Positions 17,117 through 25,645 of a stretch of 64,000 nucleotides of DNA are shown piece after piece. Below the pieces are notes generated by a model. The model was not told where the DNA came from and ran no database searches. It saw nothing but the letters and a program-made list of their open reading frames with translations. The stretch's first letter is position 1; each line of letters begins with the position of its first letter. A program made the translations under genes and the position numbers. Origin of the DNA: Allokutzneria sp. A3M-2-11 16 (lineage in GTDB: Bacteria > Actinomycetota > Actinomycetes > Mycobacteriales > Pseudonocardiaceae); the NCBI RefSeq assembly GCF_024213555.1, contig NZ_JANAVO010000001.1:2728001-2792000 (forward strand). Reading direction: 5' to 3'.

Positions 17117-17191
17117 GTGATGCCTCCAAAAGTGTTGTGGAACAACGAAAACAGTCGCTGCGGAAACTGCGGCGACTGATCGGGGTTCGGG

Positions 17192-17938
17192 CTAGATGTG
17201 GCCGCCGACGGGGCCGTGCGCGGTGGCCACGATGTCGTGGGCGCCGCTGGCGCGTCGGGCTTGCAGCTCCATCCAGTGCGCGGACACGTGATCGCCCGGG
17301 ATGCGGAAGTTCACGTGGGCGTAGCGGAACGCACCGGGAGGGCTGGTCACGGTCTCGCCGTACTGGACGCCGCCGACGACGATCCGGGCTTCCCCGACGC
17401 TGTCGCCGTAGCCGCCGACGCCGATCACCACGCCGATGTTCGTGTGCTGCTTGTGGTGCCAGGACCACTGAAGCGTTTCCCACGTTGTCGACTGGGTTTT
17501 CGGCATGTCCATCGCGCGAATGGGCCGGAATCCGGAGGAGGGGATCAGCGGCCGTGCTAGGCCCTGCCCGCTGTTGACTTCGTCGCTGACGATGATGTTT
17601 CCGGAGTAGTCCCACAGCGCGACGAACTGTCGGTAGCCGTTCTCCTGTGGGTCGGGGTCGAGAACCCCGATGCGCCAGGCTCCCCGATCATCGGCGATGA
17701 AGGCGACCGGTTGAGGGGAGCCGTCCGGCCGCGCCCAAGAGCCGTCGCGTCCGCCGACGAAGAACGTCGTCTCCCCGTCGCGGTCAAGCTGTTGGAGCCC
17801 ACCGAGGTCGCGGATGGTGATCCCGCCGTCCGACACCACGGCGTTGGCCAAGGTGCCGCGTGAGAGTTCTTCGACGCGGGTTTCCAGACGGCGGATGCGT
17901 TCCACAAGATCGGTGTCGGGTTGGCTGGTGATACCCAC
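17192..17938 (-). CDS. Minor tail/receptor-region protein
   Basis: A 248-residue protein with an N-terminal coiled-coil segment (DLVERIRRLETRVEELSRGT), then beta-rich repeats (NAVVSDGGITIRDLGGLQQL, TFFVGGRDGSW) typical of actinophage tail-tip proteins, and a C-terminal beta domain. Last gene of the tail module before lysis, the usual place for host-contact proteins. Trimeric fibre formation is inferred from the coiled coil. Confidence 0.65.
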   Translation of the reverse strand: MGITSQPDTDLVERIRRLETRVEELSRGTLANAVVSDGGITIRDLGGLQQLDRDGETTFFVGGRDGSWARPDGSPQPVAFIADDRGAWRIGVLDPDPQENGYRQFVALWDYSGNIIVSDEVNSGQGLARPLIPSSGFRPIRAMDMPKTQSTTWETLQWSWHHKQHTNIGVVIGVGGYGDSVGEARIVVGGVQYGETVTSPPGAFRYAHVNFRIPGDHVSAHWMELQARRASGAHDIVATAHGPVGGHI

Positions 17939-17960
17939 GGGTCTCCTTGCGCAGCAACGA

Positions 17961-19076
17961 TTACAGCGATGACGGGACCGGGGCGACGGTCAGGTCAAGG
18001 ACGTCGGGACCGGCGGATCGGCGGGTGATCGACAGGACGCGCCGGGTGCGGGTGCCCGCTGGGGTGATGCGGTCGGGGCGTGGGGTGACGGCGATGACGT
18101 CACCGACGAGGTAGCTGCCCGGGAGCGGTTCGCGGTCGGCGCGCACGGTCAAGGTCTCGGCGGTGATGCCGGTGCTGTAGGCGTCGAGGTAGGCGCGGGC
18201 GTGGCCGTCGAGGGTGGAGCGTTCGCGGACGCTGCCGTGATCGGAGATCACGCGGTCCAGCACCGGCCAGCCCGCCCGGGTCAGCGTGTCATCGGTGGCC
18301 GCGCCGATCTGTCGGCCGCGTTCCATGCCGTCGCCAGAGACGAGGATGCGGGAGGCCATTACGGACGGGTCGTCGTCCCAGCCCCACGCCAGCAGCCCGG
18401 CTCCGGCGTCGAAGTGCCAGCGTTGTCCGCGCTGGTTCAGGTGCGGTTCGCCAATGCGCGCGGCCCATTCGATGCGGTCGCCGTCGCGGTGCAGGCGCGG
18501 TGCGAAGTGCACGTCCGGCCCGCCATCCACGGTGGAGAGTTGGCGGAGGCGTTGACCGACGGTGCCGAGTTCGTAGCCATAGAAGCGCCGCTCGTGCTGT
18601 CCGAAGGTGTTCACCGGCGAGAGCACGAGCGGTAGGTCCCCGTCCGGTCGCTCGGTGGCGATCTTCAGCAGCTCCAAGGCGATCCCGGGAAGCGACCGGT
18701 AGGTCAGGTGCACATCGGCGCGCGGGTCGGTCAGCTCCCACGGCCCGTGCCGCGCCACCAGGCGGCGGTCTAGCACCGCGTACAGCCCGGAGGCGTTGAT
18801 CTCCACCACGGCCGAGCGGGCAGCGCGACGCCGCGGGATGATCGGACCGGCCCACAGCACCGCTGTTCCGCGCAGGATGGCGAGGTAGTGCCGCCACGGC
18901 GCGAGCAGGGCCAACACGTCCAGCTCGGGGGGAACATCGGCGATTGTGATCGTGGCGCGGGCACTGCCGGTGTCGTTGAGGGTGTCGGTGTACTCGGTGG
19001 TGGTGCTGCGCGGGAGGTCGGCGAGGATGTGCCCGGAGCGCAGGTGTCCGACGACGGTCCGATAGGGGGCAGCCAT
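17961..19076 (-). CDS. Tail protein, Gp37-like (siphovirus ReqiPepy6 type)
   Basis: A 371-residue protein starting MAAPYRTVVGHLRSGHILAD. The sequence PELDVLALLAPWRHYLAILR, then WAGPIIPRRRAARSAVVEIN and ITPAGTRTRRVLSITRRSAG, resembles the Gp37-like baseplate/tail-associated family found after Dit in actinophages. It probably forms the tail-tip hub with the neighbouring proteins. Start ATG at 19,076; 14 bases after the previous gene. Confidence 0.65.
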   Translation of the reverse strand: MAAPYRTVVGHLRSGHILADLPRSTTTEYTDTLNDTGSARATITIADVPPELDVLALLAPWRHYLAILRGTAVLWAGPIIPRRRAARSAVVEINASGLYAVLDRRLVARHGPWELTDPRADVHLTYRSLPGIALELLKIATERPDGDLPLVLSPVNTFGQHERRFYGYELGTVGQRLRQLSTVDGGPDVHFAPRLHRDGDRIEWAARIGEPHLNQRGQRWHFDAGAGLLAWGWDDDPSVMASRILVSGDGMERGRQIGAATDDTLTRAGWPVLDRVISDHGSVRERSTLDGHARAYLDAYSTGITAETLTVRADREPLPGSYLVGDVIAVTPRPDRITPAGTRTRRVLSITRRSAGPDVLDLTVAPVPSSL

Positions 19077-19090
19077 GCCACCTCCCGGGT

Positions 19091-20134
19091 TCAGGCGGGA
19101 ATGCGCAGGGCGAATAGCGATCCGTTGTGCGGGGCGCTGCCCCAGGTGCCGGACTCCGGGTAGATCCGGGAACCGCACAGGTAGAGCGAGTGGGAGCCGG
19201 TGATCACACCGGTAGCGCGTACCTGTGTGCTGACCCAGGCGCCTGCGTTGAATGCGCCGACTCCGACGCCGACGATCTGCCCGGTCGGGGTGAACAGCCT
19301 CGTCTGCAAGTCGGCGCGGCAGTCCCGGCTGGTCAGTTCGGCGGAGCCGTGCACAACGAGCCGGTAGGGATAGCCGGGGTCGGGGATGACCATGGTCGCG
19401 ATCGGGGTCACGCCGGTCTGCCCGCTGGTCTCGGCGATGACGGTTTGCTCGAAGGTCTCCAGCCGGTGCGTGCCCTTCCACAGGTTGGCGGTGGCGTCCC
19501 AGTACTCCAAGCCGCCGTTGCGGAAGCGCACCTGGCCGCCGAACGCGCCGCCCGCGGCTGCCTGGTCTCCGGGGAAGGGCACGTGAATGCCGGTGCGCAT
19601 CGCCGCGCCCTTGCGGCGGTCCTGGATCGCGCCGCTGGTGAGCTGCGTGACGTTCGCTCCGACCGTGACTTCGGCGAGCACGAGCGCGCCGTCTGGAACC
19701 TGCGGGAGCTGCGGCGTCGCCGAGGGGCGGCCGGTGATCGGCAACACCGCGAATCCCGTTGTGGGATCGCCGATGCGCTCGTCGGTGATCACCGCGACGA
19801 TCAGATCAATCCGGGCGTGCGAGGAGTCGGCCGGATCGAGGGTGACGCGACCGAGCTGGTCGAGCGTGCACACATACGGCCCCTGCCCAGGGCGGACGAG
19901 CACGGCCTGACCGGCCTGCACCCGCAGCGACAACGAAGGGGTGGGGGTGTCGGGGTAGACCTTGAGGTCGACCAGCTGACCGCCGACCGACATCGACGGC
20001 AGCACGCCCAGTGTCCACGCCAGCGGTCCGCCAGGGGCGGGGCCGAGCAGCGCGCCGAGCGCGTAACGGGCATCGCGGGTGCCGATCTTCTTCTGCACTG
20101 CCCACGGATCGAGGCCCGGTTGAGGAGTCGGCAT
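19091..20134 (-). CDS. Minor tail protein
   Basis: A 347-residue beta-rich protein. The N-terminal part (WTLGVLPSMSVGGQLVDLKV, then LDPADSSHARIDLIVAVITD) resembles phage tail-tip or fibre-attachment domains found downstream of distal tail proteins. The C-terminal domain (about 190-347) is a beta domain with FRNGGLEYWDATANLWKGTH, a common motif of tail fibres. Adsorption role inferred. Confidence 0.65.
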   Translation of the reverse strand: MPTPQPGLDPWAVQKKIGTRDARYALGALLGPAPGGPLAWTLGVLPSMSVGGQLVDLKVYPDTPTPSLSLRVQAGQAVLVRPGQGPYVCTLDQLGRVTLDPADSSHARIDLIVAVITDERIGDPTTGFAVLPITGRPSATPQLPQVPDGALVLAEVTVGANVTQLTSGAIQDRRKGAAMRTGIHVPFPGDQAAAGGAFGGQVRFRNGGLEYWDATANLWKGTHRLETFEQTVIAETSGQTGVTPIATMVIPDPGYPYRLVVHGSAELTSRDCRADLQTRLFTPTGQIVGVGVGAFNAGAWVSTQVRATGVITGSHSLYLCGSRIYPESGTWGSAPHNGSLFALRIPA

Positions 20135-20149
20135 GCGCCCTCCTCTCGG

Positions 20150-20992
20150 TCAGTGGTAGGCATCGCGTGCGCGTGCGACCAGGCGCGCGGTCGGGTTTGG
20201 TGCGGCGGTGTGCGCCAGCGCGAAATCCACAGTGGACAGTGCGGGGATCTGGAGTGCGTCCCAGTCGTGCACGACCGCGGCAGAGCGGCGGTTGGTGTGG
20301 CCGTCGAGCAGGACCGAGGCAGCGCCCACGTCGATGACGACCGTCTCGCCGACCGGTATCGGGGCGAGGTAGGTGAGCCTGCTTCCGTTGTCCGGGCGGG
20401 AAATCGTCACCGGCGGGACGAGCGGTCCGTGAAGTTCGAGCACGGGTGGCGTCGGCGCGGTGCCGCTGTTGGTGATCGAGGCGCGGCCGGTGGAGGCTGC
20501 TTCGCCGAAGTCCAGTCCGCCGCCGGTCTCGAAGTCCGCACCCCCGTCGGTGTCGAAGTCCAAGCCGCCGCCGTCGTCGGCGAGGGGTGTCTCACTGCGG
20601 CGCCACGTGGTGGCGTACTTGCGGGCGTCCGGGGCGGAGAGGTGGAGGCTGAAGTCCAGCTCGTACCCGCCGCGCCGAATTGCCACCAGCGTGGCGTCCG
20701 CGCGCCGCACGAGGGTGAGCAGGTCGCCGGTTTCCTCGGTACACCGCAGTTCCACCAGCTCGGTTCCGGGGGCGAGCGCGGCGAGCCGGTGTTCAGCGCG
20801 ACGGCGTGCCTCCCAGTCCTGCGCGTAGACCTGGCCGACCAGCTCGATCACCCGGGGCTCGGATTGGCCGTCGTCGGCCGGGGGTGGGGCGGAGCCGGAC
20901 CACCCGGTTTCCCGGGTGATCACGTACTCGGCCCCGTTGACCATGCCGCCGTTGAACTCGATGCCGTTGAGCTGCCACCGGACCCGCATCAC
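20150..20992 (-). CDS. Distal tail (Dit-like) protein
   Basis: A 280-residue protein starting MMRVRWQLNGIEFNGGMVNG. Its size, its position directly after the tape measure gene with a four-base overlap, and a carbohydrate-module-like C-terminal half (PVLELHGPLVPPVTISRPDN, GETVVIDVGAASVLLDGHTN) fit the siphovirus distal tail family. A Gly/Asp-rich linker (about residues 140-165, GGGLDFDTDGGADFETGGG) separates the halves. Confidence 0.72.
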   Translation of the reverse strand: MMRVRWQLNGIEFNGGMVNGAEYVITRETGWSGSAPPPADDGQSEPRVIELVGQVYAQDWEARRRAEHRLAALAPGTELVELRCTEETGDLLTLVRRADATLVAIRRGGYELDFSLHLSAPDARKYATTWRRSETPLADDGGGLDFDTDGGADFETGGGLDFGEAASTGRASITNSGTAPTPPVLELHGPLVPPVTISRPDNGSRLTYLAPIPVGETVVIDVGAASVLLDGHTNRRSAAVVHDWDALQIPALSTVDFALAHTAAPNPTARLVARARDAYH

Positions 20993-23127
20993 GACCTCCC
21001 GGTGAAGGCGAGTTGTCGGCTGACCGCCGTGGCGACGTCGAGTTCGGAGTGCTCGGCACGCGGGTGCACATGAATGGTCACCCGCTCCGCGTCGCCTCCA
21101 GCCGTGGCCGGGGTGCGAGTGGCCGGCGTGGTCGGAACGGACACACGGGCACGGCGCGCGACATCGGCGGCCATGTCGGCAGCAGCCTCCAACGCCAAGG
21201 GCGCGGACTGGCCGATGCCAAGGGCGAACCCCGCGCCCACTTGTCGGCCCAGGCCCATGAACACCCGTGACGGGCTCTTGATGCCGAGCCAGCCCTTGAC
21301 GGTGTCCACCACGCCTCCGGCGAGCCGCTTCAGCTCACCCCACAACCAGCTCGCGGCGTCCTTGATACCCCGGATGAGTCCGTGGATGAGATCGCGTCCA
21401 GCGCCAACCAGCCACTCACCAGCGTTGCCGAGCCAGCGCAGGATATTTCCGGGCAGCTCGCGGAAGAACTGCCCGATCTCATCGAGCTTGCGCCCCACCC
21501 ACGCTTTGAGTTCGGAGAAGCGCTCGGAGATCCAGTTGGCCACGTTGCCCAGCCCATCGGCAAGCCAGCGTCCCGCAGCCAGCAACCCGTCGAACACCTC
21601 GATCAACCCTTGAAGGAACCCGGCACAGAAGCTCACGGCATCGGCGACCAGGACGAGGCTGTCAGCGAGGAAGGGCAGGCTCGCGGAGAACAACGCGGCG
21701 GCCAACCCGAGCAGCCGCCCGAACGGTTCGGCGAGCTCGCTTGCCGCCTGGATACACCGGATCAGCGCGTCGATCAGCGGTGTGAAATCGATGCGCATCA
21801 ACGCGTTCGCGATCGCGGTCAGCACTTGCGAGGCCAGCATCGCCAACGGGGGCAACAGCGGCGCGACCGCCGCAAGTACCGCCCCCAGCGCACGGGCCAC
21901 AGGCTCGACAGCCGGTGACAGCAGCCGAAACGCGTCTCCGACAGCGGTTAGCAGCGCGTGCAGACCGCCGCTACTGAGTAGGCCTCGGGCGAAGGCCACG
22001 ACCGCGGGAACCACGGTGGTGGCCAGGATTTTCCCGATTTCCAACAGCAGCGGCATCAGCATCCGCGCCAGCTCGGCAGCTGAGGCGAAGAAGGTGTTGA
22101 GCGCCTGCTGCCCCTCGGCCGAGCGCAGGAACGCCGCCAGCTGCCCGGTCAGCTCGATCAGGATCGCGAGCAACCCGCCGCCGGAGGCCGACGCTGCCCG
22201 GAACACCGAGGCGACGATCGAACCGAGGTTGCCCAGCAACACACCCAGTTGGCGCACTACGTCCAAGCCGGTGGCCATCCACTGCGCCAGCTGCCCGGAC
22301 TCCCGCGCCCGTGCGACGAAGGCCGCTGCGCTCTGCGCCGCCCCAGCGAACCCGCCCGCCAGCTCCGGCAGAAACTCCGAGCCGACCACGCCGATATCCC
22401 GCAGGATCTGCGCCACCGACGCACCCGCCGGAGCCAGCGCTGATAACGACCGAGCGGTGTTGTCGATCAGCGTCCGAACATCGGCGACGGTTTGTCCCTG
22501 GCGCGCGAACTCCGCCACACCGCGCGCACCGGCGTTGAACCCCTGTGCGACAAGGGGAAGCTCGGCGCGCAGCATCGGCAGATAGACCGAGCCCAGCGCC
22601 TGAACCTCCGCGCCGAGCCCGGTGAACAGGCTCTGCTGAACCGACTGCTTGACCTCATCGAAAGCGGGTTTGAACCCCGCCACCGCCAACACGGTCTCCC
22701 GTGCGGCCGGAGCCAACTTCGCCAGCGATGCCGCGAACTTCTCCGCATCGCCCTCGGCGATCGCCGACAGCGCGTCGGAGACACCGTCCAGGCCGAGCTT
22801 GAGCGTGCCCGCCGCGACCTGTCCGGCCAACAGCGCACCCGGCAGGACGGCCGCTGCGCCAGCGGCACTGGAGATCGACGAGGCCAGGCCGAGCAACGCG
22901 CCGGTGGCTGCCTGTGCTCCGGCGGTGGCCAAGCTCAACGCGGCCATCCGCGTCACCAGCGCGCCCAGGTCCTTCGTGACGCTGGCGAAGCTGTGCTTGC
23001 GCACCCGGACGTGCACCGTGACCGGCGGCGCGGCCCGTTCGGCGCCGTTGATCTCCTCGCGCAGCGACCGTGCCAGCCCACGCAACGAGGGCAGGACCTT
23101 CAGGTAGGCGTGCCCGACTGTGGCCAC
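20989..23127 (-). CDS. Tape measure protein
   Basis: A 712-residue protein, the longest in the phage. It is alanine-rich and helical, with several hydrophobic stretches (about 80-130 and 340-480) and a C-terminal region (GRDLIHGLIRGIKDAASWLW, KSPSRVFMGLGRQVGAGFAL) shared by many siphovirus tape measure proteins. It sets tail length and is ejected with the DNA. It follows the frameshifted chaperone pair, the standard order. At 712 residues it predicts a tail near 107 nm by the usual 0.15 nm per residue rule. Confidence 0.9.
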   Translation of the reverse strand: MATVGHAYLKVLPSLRGLARSLREEINGAERAAPPVTVHVRVRKHSFASVTKDLGALVTRMAALSLATAGAQAATGALLGLASSISSAAGAAAVLPGALLAGQVAAGTLKLGLDGVSDALSAIAEGDAEKFAASLAKLAPAARETVLAVAGFKPAFDEVKQSVQQSLFTGLGAEVQALGSVYLPMLRAELPLVAQGFNAGARGVAEFARQGQTVADVRTLIDNTARSLSALAPAGASVAQILRDIGVVGSEFLPELAGGFAGAAQSAAAFVARARESGQLAQWMATGLDVVRQLGVLLGNLGSIVASVFRAASASGGGLLAILIELTGQLAAFLRSAEGQQALNTFFASAAELARMLMPLLLEIGKILATTVVPAVVAFARGLLSSGGLHALLTAVGDAFRLLSPAVEPVARALGAVLAAVAPLLPPLAMLASQVLTAIANALMRIDFTPLIDALIRCIQAASELAEPFGRLLGLAAALFSASLPFLADSLVLVADAVSFCAGFLQGLIEVFDGLLAAGRWLADGLGNVANWISERFSELKAWVGRKLDEIGQFFRELPGNILRWLGNAGEWLVGAGRDLIHGLIRGIKDAASWLWGELKRLAGGVVDTVKGWLGIKSPSRVFMGLGRQVGAGFALGIGQSAPLALEAAADMAADVARRARVSVPTTPATRTPATAGGDAERVTIHVHPRAEHSELDVATAVSRQLAFTGRS

Positions 23128-23154
23128 GGGGCATCACCCCTCGTGGCCGTGCGT

Positions 23155-23819
23155 TCAGGTTCCGCGCATCCACCTGGCGATCTCGCGCAGCGGCATCACC
23201 TCCGCCTGGTCGACGACTGCGGCGGGCTCGGAGCCCGGGACGGCAATCGGAGGTTCAAGCTGCTCGCTGCCGAGTTCAGCGCCGAACGCGGCCGAAACGG
23301 TCGCCCACAACGCGGTCACCCGCCGTTCGACCGCGAACAGCAACGCCTCAGTCCGCGACCACGGTCCGGGGGCATCTTCGGTGCGCCATACCGCCGCTTC
23401 GATCGGCAGGTGCTGCACGAGCAGGCACACCCGGCGCAGCGACAACCGGCCCCGGTAGAGGTCGAGCAAATCGACGCCGAACCAACGCAGGAAGTCCGCC
23501 TCCAGCGCGGAGGCGGTGTCCTCGCGCGCCAGCAGGCGGGCGACCGTCAGCGGTTTCCCAGGCCCAGCGCCGCCGTAACCGCCTCGCTGAACTGCTGCAC
23601 ATCCGCTCCCGTGCGCGCAAGGGAACGCCACCGGGGGTACTGCTCGCCGAGGATCAACCGCAGCGCCGTCAACGGCTTGCCGTCCTCCTCAGCCTCCAAC
23701 GCATCCAACGGGAATTCCTCCGGCGTCGGCAGGTCGAAGACCTCACCGCGCCAGGCCACCGACTTCCCCGCCGGGGGCGACGGCGCGTCCGTTGCTTCCG
23801 CCCGCTGCTTCTTGCTCAT
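23155..23819 (-). CDS. Tail assembly chaperone, -1 frameshift product (gpGT-like)
   Basis: A -1 shift on GGGAAAC joins the first 89 residues of the short chaperone to a 132-residue extension (PLTVARLLAREDTAS... to position 23,155), giving about 221 residues. The extension has no ribosome site of its own near a good start and reads open back through the overlap. The C-terminal domain (ADFLRWFGVDLLDLYRGRLS, then TEALLFAVERRVTALWATVS) is typical of the T part that recruits major tail protein. Confidence 0.85.
23547..23819 (-). CDS. Tail assembly chaperone, short product (gpG-like)
   Basis: A 90-residue acidic protein (GEVFDLPTPEEFPLDALEAE) ending in frame shortly after the slippery site at 23,553-23,559. 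It is the zero-frame product of the G/GT arrangement that coats the tape measure protein during tail assembly. It lies between the major tail and tape measure genes, as in nearly all siphoviruses. Confidence 0.85.
   Translation of the reverse strand: MSKKQRAEATDAPSPPAGKSVAWRGEVFDLPTPEEFPLDALEAEEDGKPLTALRLILGEQYPRWRSLARTGADVQQFSEAVTAALGLGNR
23553..23559 (-). promoter_or_regulatory. Slippery heptamer GGGAAAC for -1 frameshifting
   Basis: Read on the minus strand, the zero frame is CTG GGA AAC CGC TGA, so the heptamer is phased G GGA AAC, the canonical X XXY YYZ form. The zero-frame stop comes one codon later, and the -1 frame continues into the chaperone extension. Confidence 0.85.
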
Positions 23820-23847
23820 CCCATACCCTCACTGTCCACATAGGACT

Positions 23848-24447
23848 TCATTTGTCGGCCGGAGCGGGCATCAACACGGCCGGATCGTCGGTCAGCCACA
23901 CTGCCAGCGTGTCCCCGTCCGGCGGGGCGAGCGCGGCGAAGGTCATACCCCACTGGGATTCCTGCGCGCGCGTGATCTTCGTTTCCTCGGTCTCGGTGAC
24001 CTCGCACCGCGGTAACCACAGCCGGTGCCGGTAGACCTCGGTGTCGCTGACCTGATCGACCCAATTCAGGACCAGGGACCGGATGTCGCTGCGTGGGGTC
24101 GCCGAGATGACTCCCCGGTACTTCTTCGACCCGGCCGCCGTCTCGGCGAACCGCAGCCCGCCGAAGTAAGCGCTCAGGACGATGTGCTTGGACTCCTGGA
24201 ACACCGCCGCCACCGTGAACTGGTGGCCGGTGTAGATGAACCGCGCTGGCGTGACCTGCTGCCAATGCTCGGTGCCCTCCTTTTCCACCGAGCGCTTTAA
24301 CGTGACGCCGTCCTTCGTCGTCAGCCCGAGCCCCAACCACGGCGCCGCCAACGGCACCGCAGCGTCAGCCGGTTCCGCTGTGCCGGACGGAGCCAGCGAT
24401 ACCCCGCCCGTCCCGGGGACCCGGACCAGACCAGGGTTAACCGACAT
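23848..24447 (-). CDS. Major tail protein
   Basis: A 199-residue protein with the ATG at 24,447 directly after GGAGGTTGT. The sequence (TPARFIYTGHQFTVAAVFQE, then KYRGVISATPRSDIRSLVLN and a terminal AVWLTDDPAVLMPAPADK) and its position before the tail chaperones identify the tail tube protein. The strong ribosome site fits a protein made in high copy. Confidence 0.8.
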   Translation of the reverse strand: MSVNPGLVRVPGTGGVSLAPSGTAEPADAAVPLAAPWLGLGLTTKDGVTLKRSVEKEGTEHWQQVTPARFIYTGHQFTVAAVFQESKHIVLSAYFGGLRFAETAAGSKKYRGVISATPRSDIRSLVLNWVDQVSDTEVYRHRLWLPRCEVTETEETKITRAQESQWGMTFAALAPPDGDTLAVWLTDDPAVLMPAPADK

Positions 24448-24495
24448 ACAACCTCCAGAACACTTCGCGCAGCAGCGCAAGAATCAGTAAATGGC

Positions 24496-24927
24496 TTACC
24501 TGTCAACAAATCCGGCGCGCAGGAATGCTGTGCACGACGCGGTGGCCAACGGAGCGCCGGTGTACGGATCGGTCCCCGCAGCTGGAAGCGCGAGCGCGTC
24601 CACCACGATCAGCCCGCCGCCGCCTTCGTGACAAGCCAGCAAGGTCAACGCCAAGGTGCACAAGGCTTTTGCTGACCGCTCGTTGTGGTGCCACACCGAC
24701 AAGCGCACCAGCGCCGACGCCACAGCGGGCCACTCCCACCGGCCGCCGTCATCGCGCACCAGCACCCACGGCAGCGACGGCGGACCGCCCTCGGGGTTGC
24801 GGCCCATTTCGGTGGACACCTGCACCTTCTCGGCCACTCGGTCAGCCCGTCCGGCGAGCAGACTTCGCAGCAGCATCACCACCACGGCAGCGGCATCCGG
24901 TGCGACCGGAACCGGTGCTCGGCTCAC
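24496..24927 (-). CDS. Tail terminator/neck protein
   Basis: A 143-residue protein (AVVVMLLRSLLAGRADRVAE, then WEWPAVASALVRLSVWHHNE) immediately upstream of the major tail gene. The position and size match tail completion proteins (lambda gpU-like), and it overlaps the HK97-gp10-like gene by four bases. Assigned mainly from order. Confidence 0.6.
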   Translation of the reverse strand: MSRAPVPVAPDAAAVVVMLLRSLLAGRADRVAEKVQVSTEMGRNPEGGPPSLPWVLVRDDGGRWEWPAVASALVRLSVWHHNERSAKALCTLALTLLACHEGGGGLIVVDALALPAAGTDPYTGAPLATASCTAFLRAGFVDR

Positions 24928-25220
24928 GTCTCCAAGCCCTCCGGCTCCAAGCCGATCGCTTCGGCCGCCTTGGTCAGAATCCCGTGATGCGCCTGCAGCC
25001 CCACGCCGGACGGATGCTGAATCGCCACCGTCGCGCCTGCCCGATCCGATCCCGGATCGTCGAACACATCGATGGGGACCGGCGACCCCGACGCGACCCG
25101 GTGGCCTTCCGCGCGGGCGAGCGCGGCAATTCGCTCGGCCGCGTCGCGCACGTCATCCTGCAACGCATCCGATCGCAGAATCTCGCCGATCCCTTGATAG
25201 TCAAGACGAAGCTCGGCCAT
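24924..25220 (-). CDS. HK97 gp10-like neck protein
   Basis: A 98-residue protein (MAELRLDYQGIGEILRSDAL...). The helix DDVRDAAERIAALARAEGHR and a C-terminal strand with the HPSGVGLQAHHGILTKAAEA region match the HK97 gp10 tail-completion family. Start ATG at 25,220 shares one base with the stop of the preceding gene (TGATG). Confidence 0.7.
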   Translation of the reverse strand: MAELRLDYQGIGEILRSDALQDDVRDAAERIAALARAEGHRVASGSPVPIDVFDDPGSDRAGATVAIQHPSGVGLQAHHGILTKAAEAIGLEPEGLET

Positions 25221-25546
25221 CACCCCTCCACTTCCGTCAGCGTGACCCAGTAGTGCGCACCACCGCGTCGTTTCCACCCCTCGGGGTCCCCGTGAACCTG
25301 GAACAGTCGCCCGTCCCATGCGACGCGTTCCCGCGCGTCGATCACGGCACGGGTGAAGACTTTCCGGCGCGCTGTGACCGGACTCCGCCCAGGCTGCGTG
25401 TGCTCCGCCGAGCCGTCCGGCTGCACGTAACCGCGAACCACACGCCGGGGCGAGTCGGGGGTGAACACCAGGCGCGGCACCGGGTTGCCGTATTCGTCAG
25501 GTACCTCGATAGGCGTGATTACCGCCAGCTCATGCGGAAGGCGCAT
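25220..25546 (-). CDS. Head closure/head-tail stopper protein
   Basis: A 108-residue beta protein (LAVITPIEVPDEYGNPVPRL, then VHGDPEGWKRRGGAHYWVTL), in the usual place and size of a siphovirus head-tail stopper. Immediately upstream of it lies the opposite-strand insertion at 25,646-26,620, which separates it from its functional partner, the adaptor at 26,677. Confidence 0.6.
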   Translation of the reverse strand: MRLPHELAVITPIEVPDEYGNPVPRLVFTPDSPRRVVRGYVQPDGSAEHTQPGRSPVTARRKVFTRAVIDARERVAWDGRLFQVHGDPEGWKRRGGAHYWVTLTEVEG

Positions 25547-25645
25547 ATCGCTCGTTCGAGTGGAAGACTACATTTTTGCATGGAAGCCGCCTCACCCTGC
25601 CTAAGCTACTCACTGCAAATTTCCATTTTTATGGAGGCTGGATAA

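Noticed and set aside
22492-24015. Long plus-strand frame across the tail chaperone and major tail genes
   Set aside because: Shadow frame of the leftward tail genes; no recognisable domain and Arg/Gly/Gln-rich composition.
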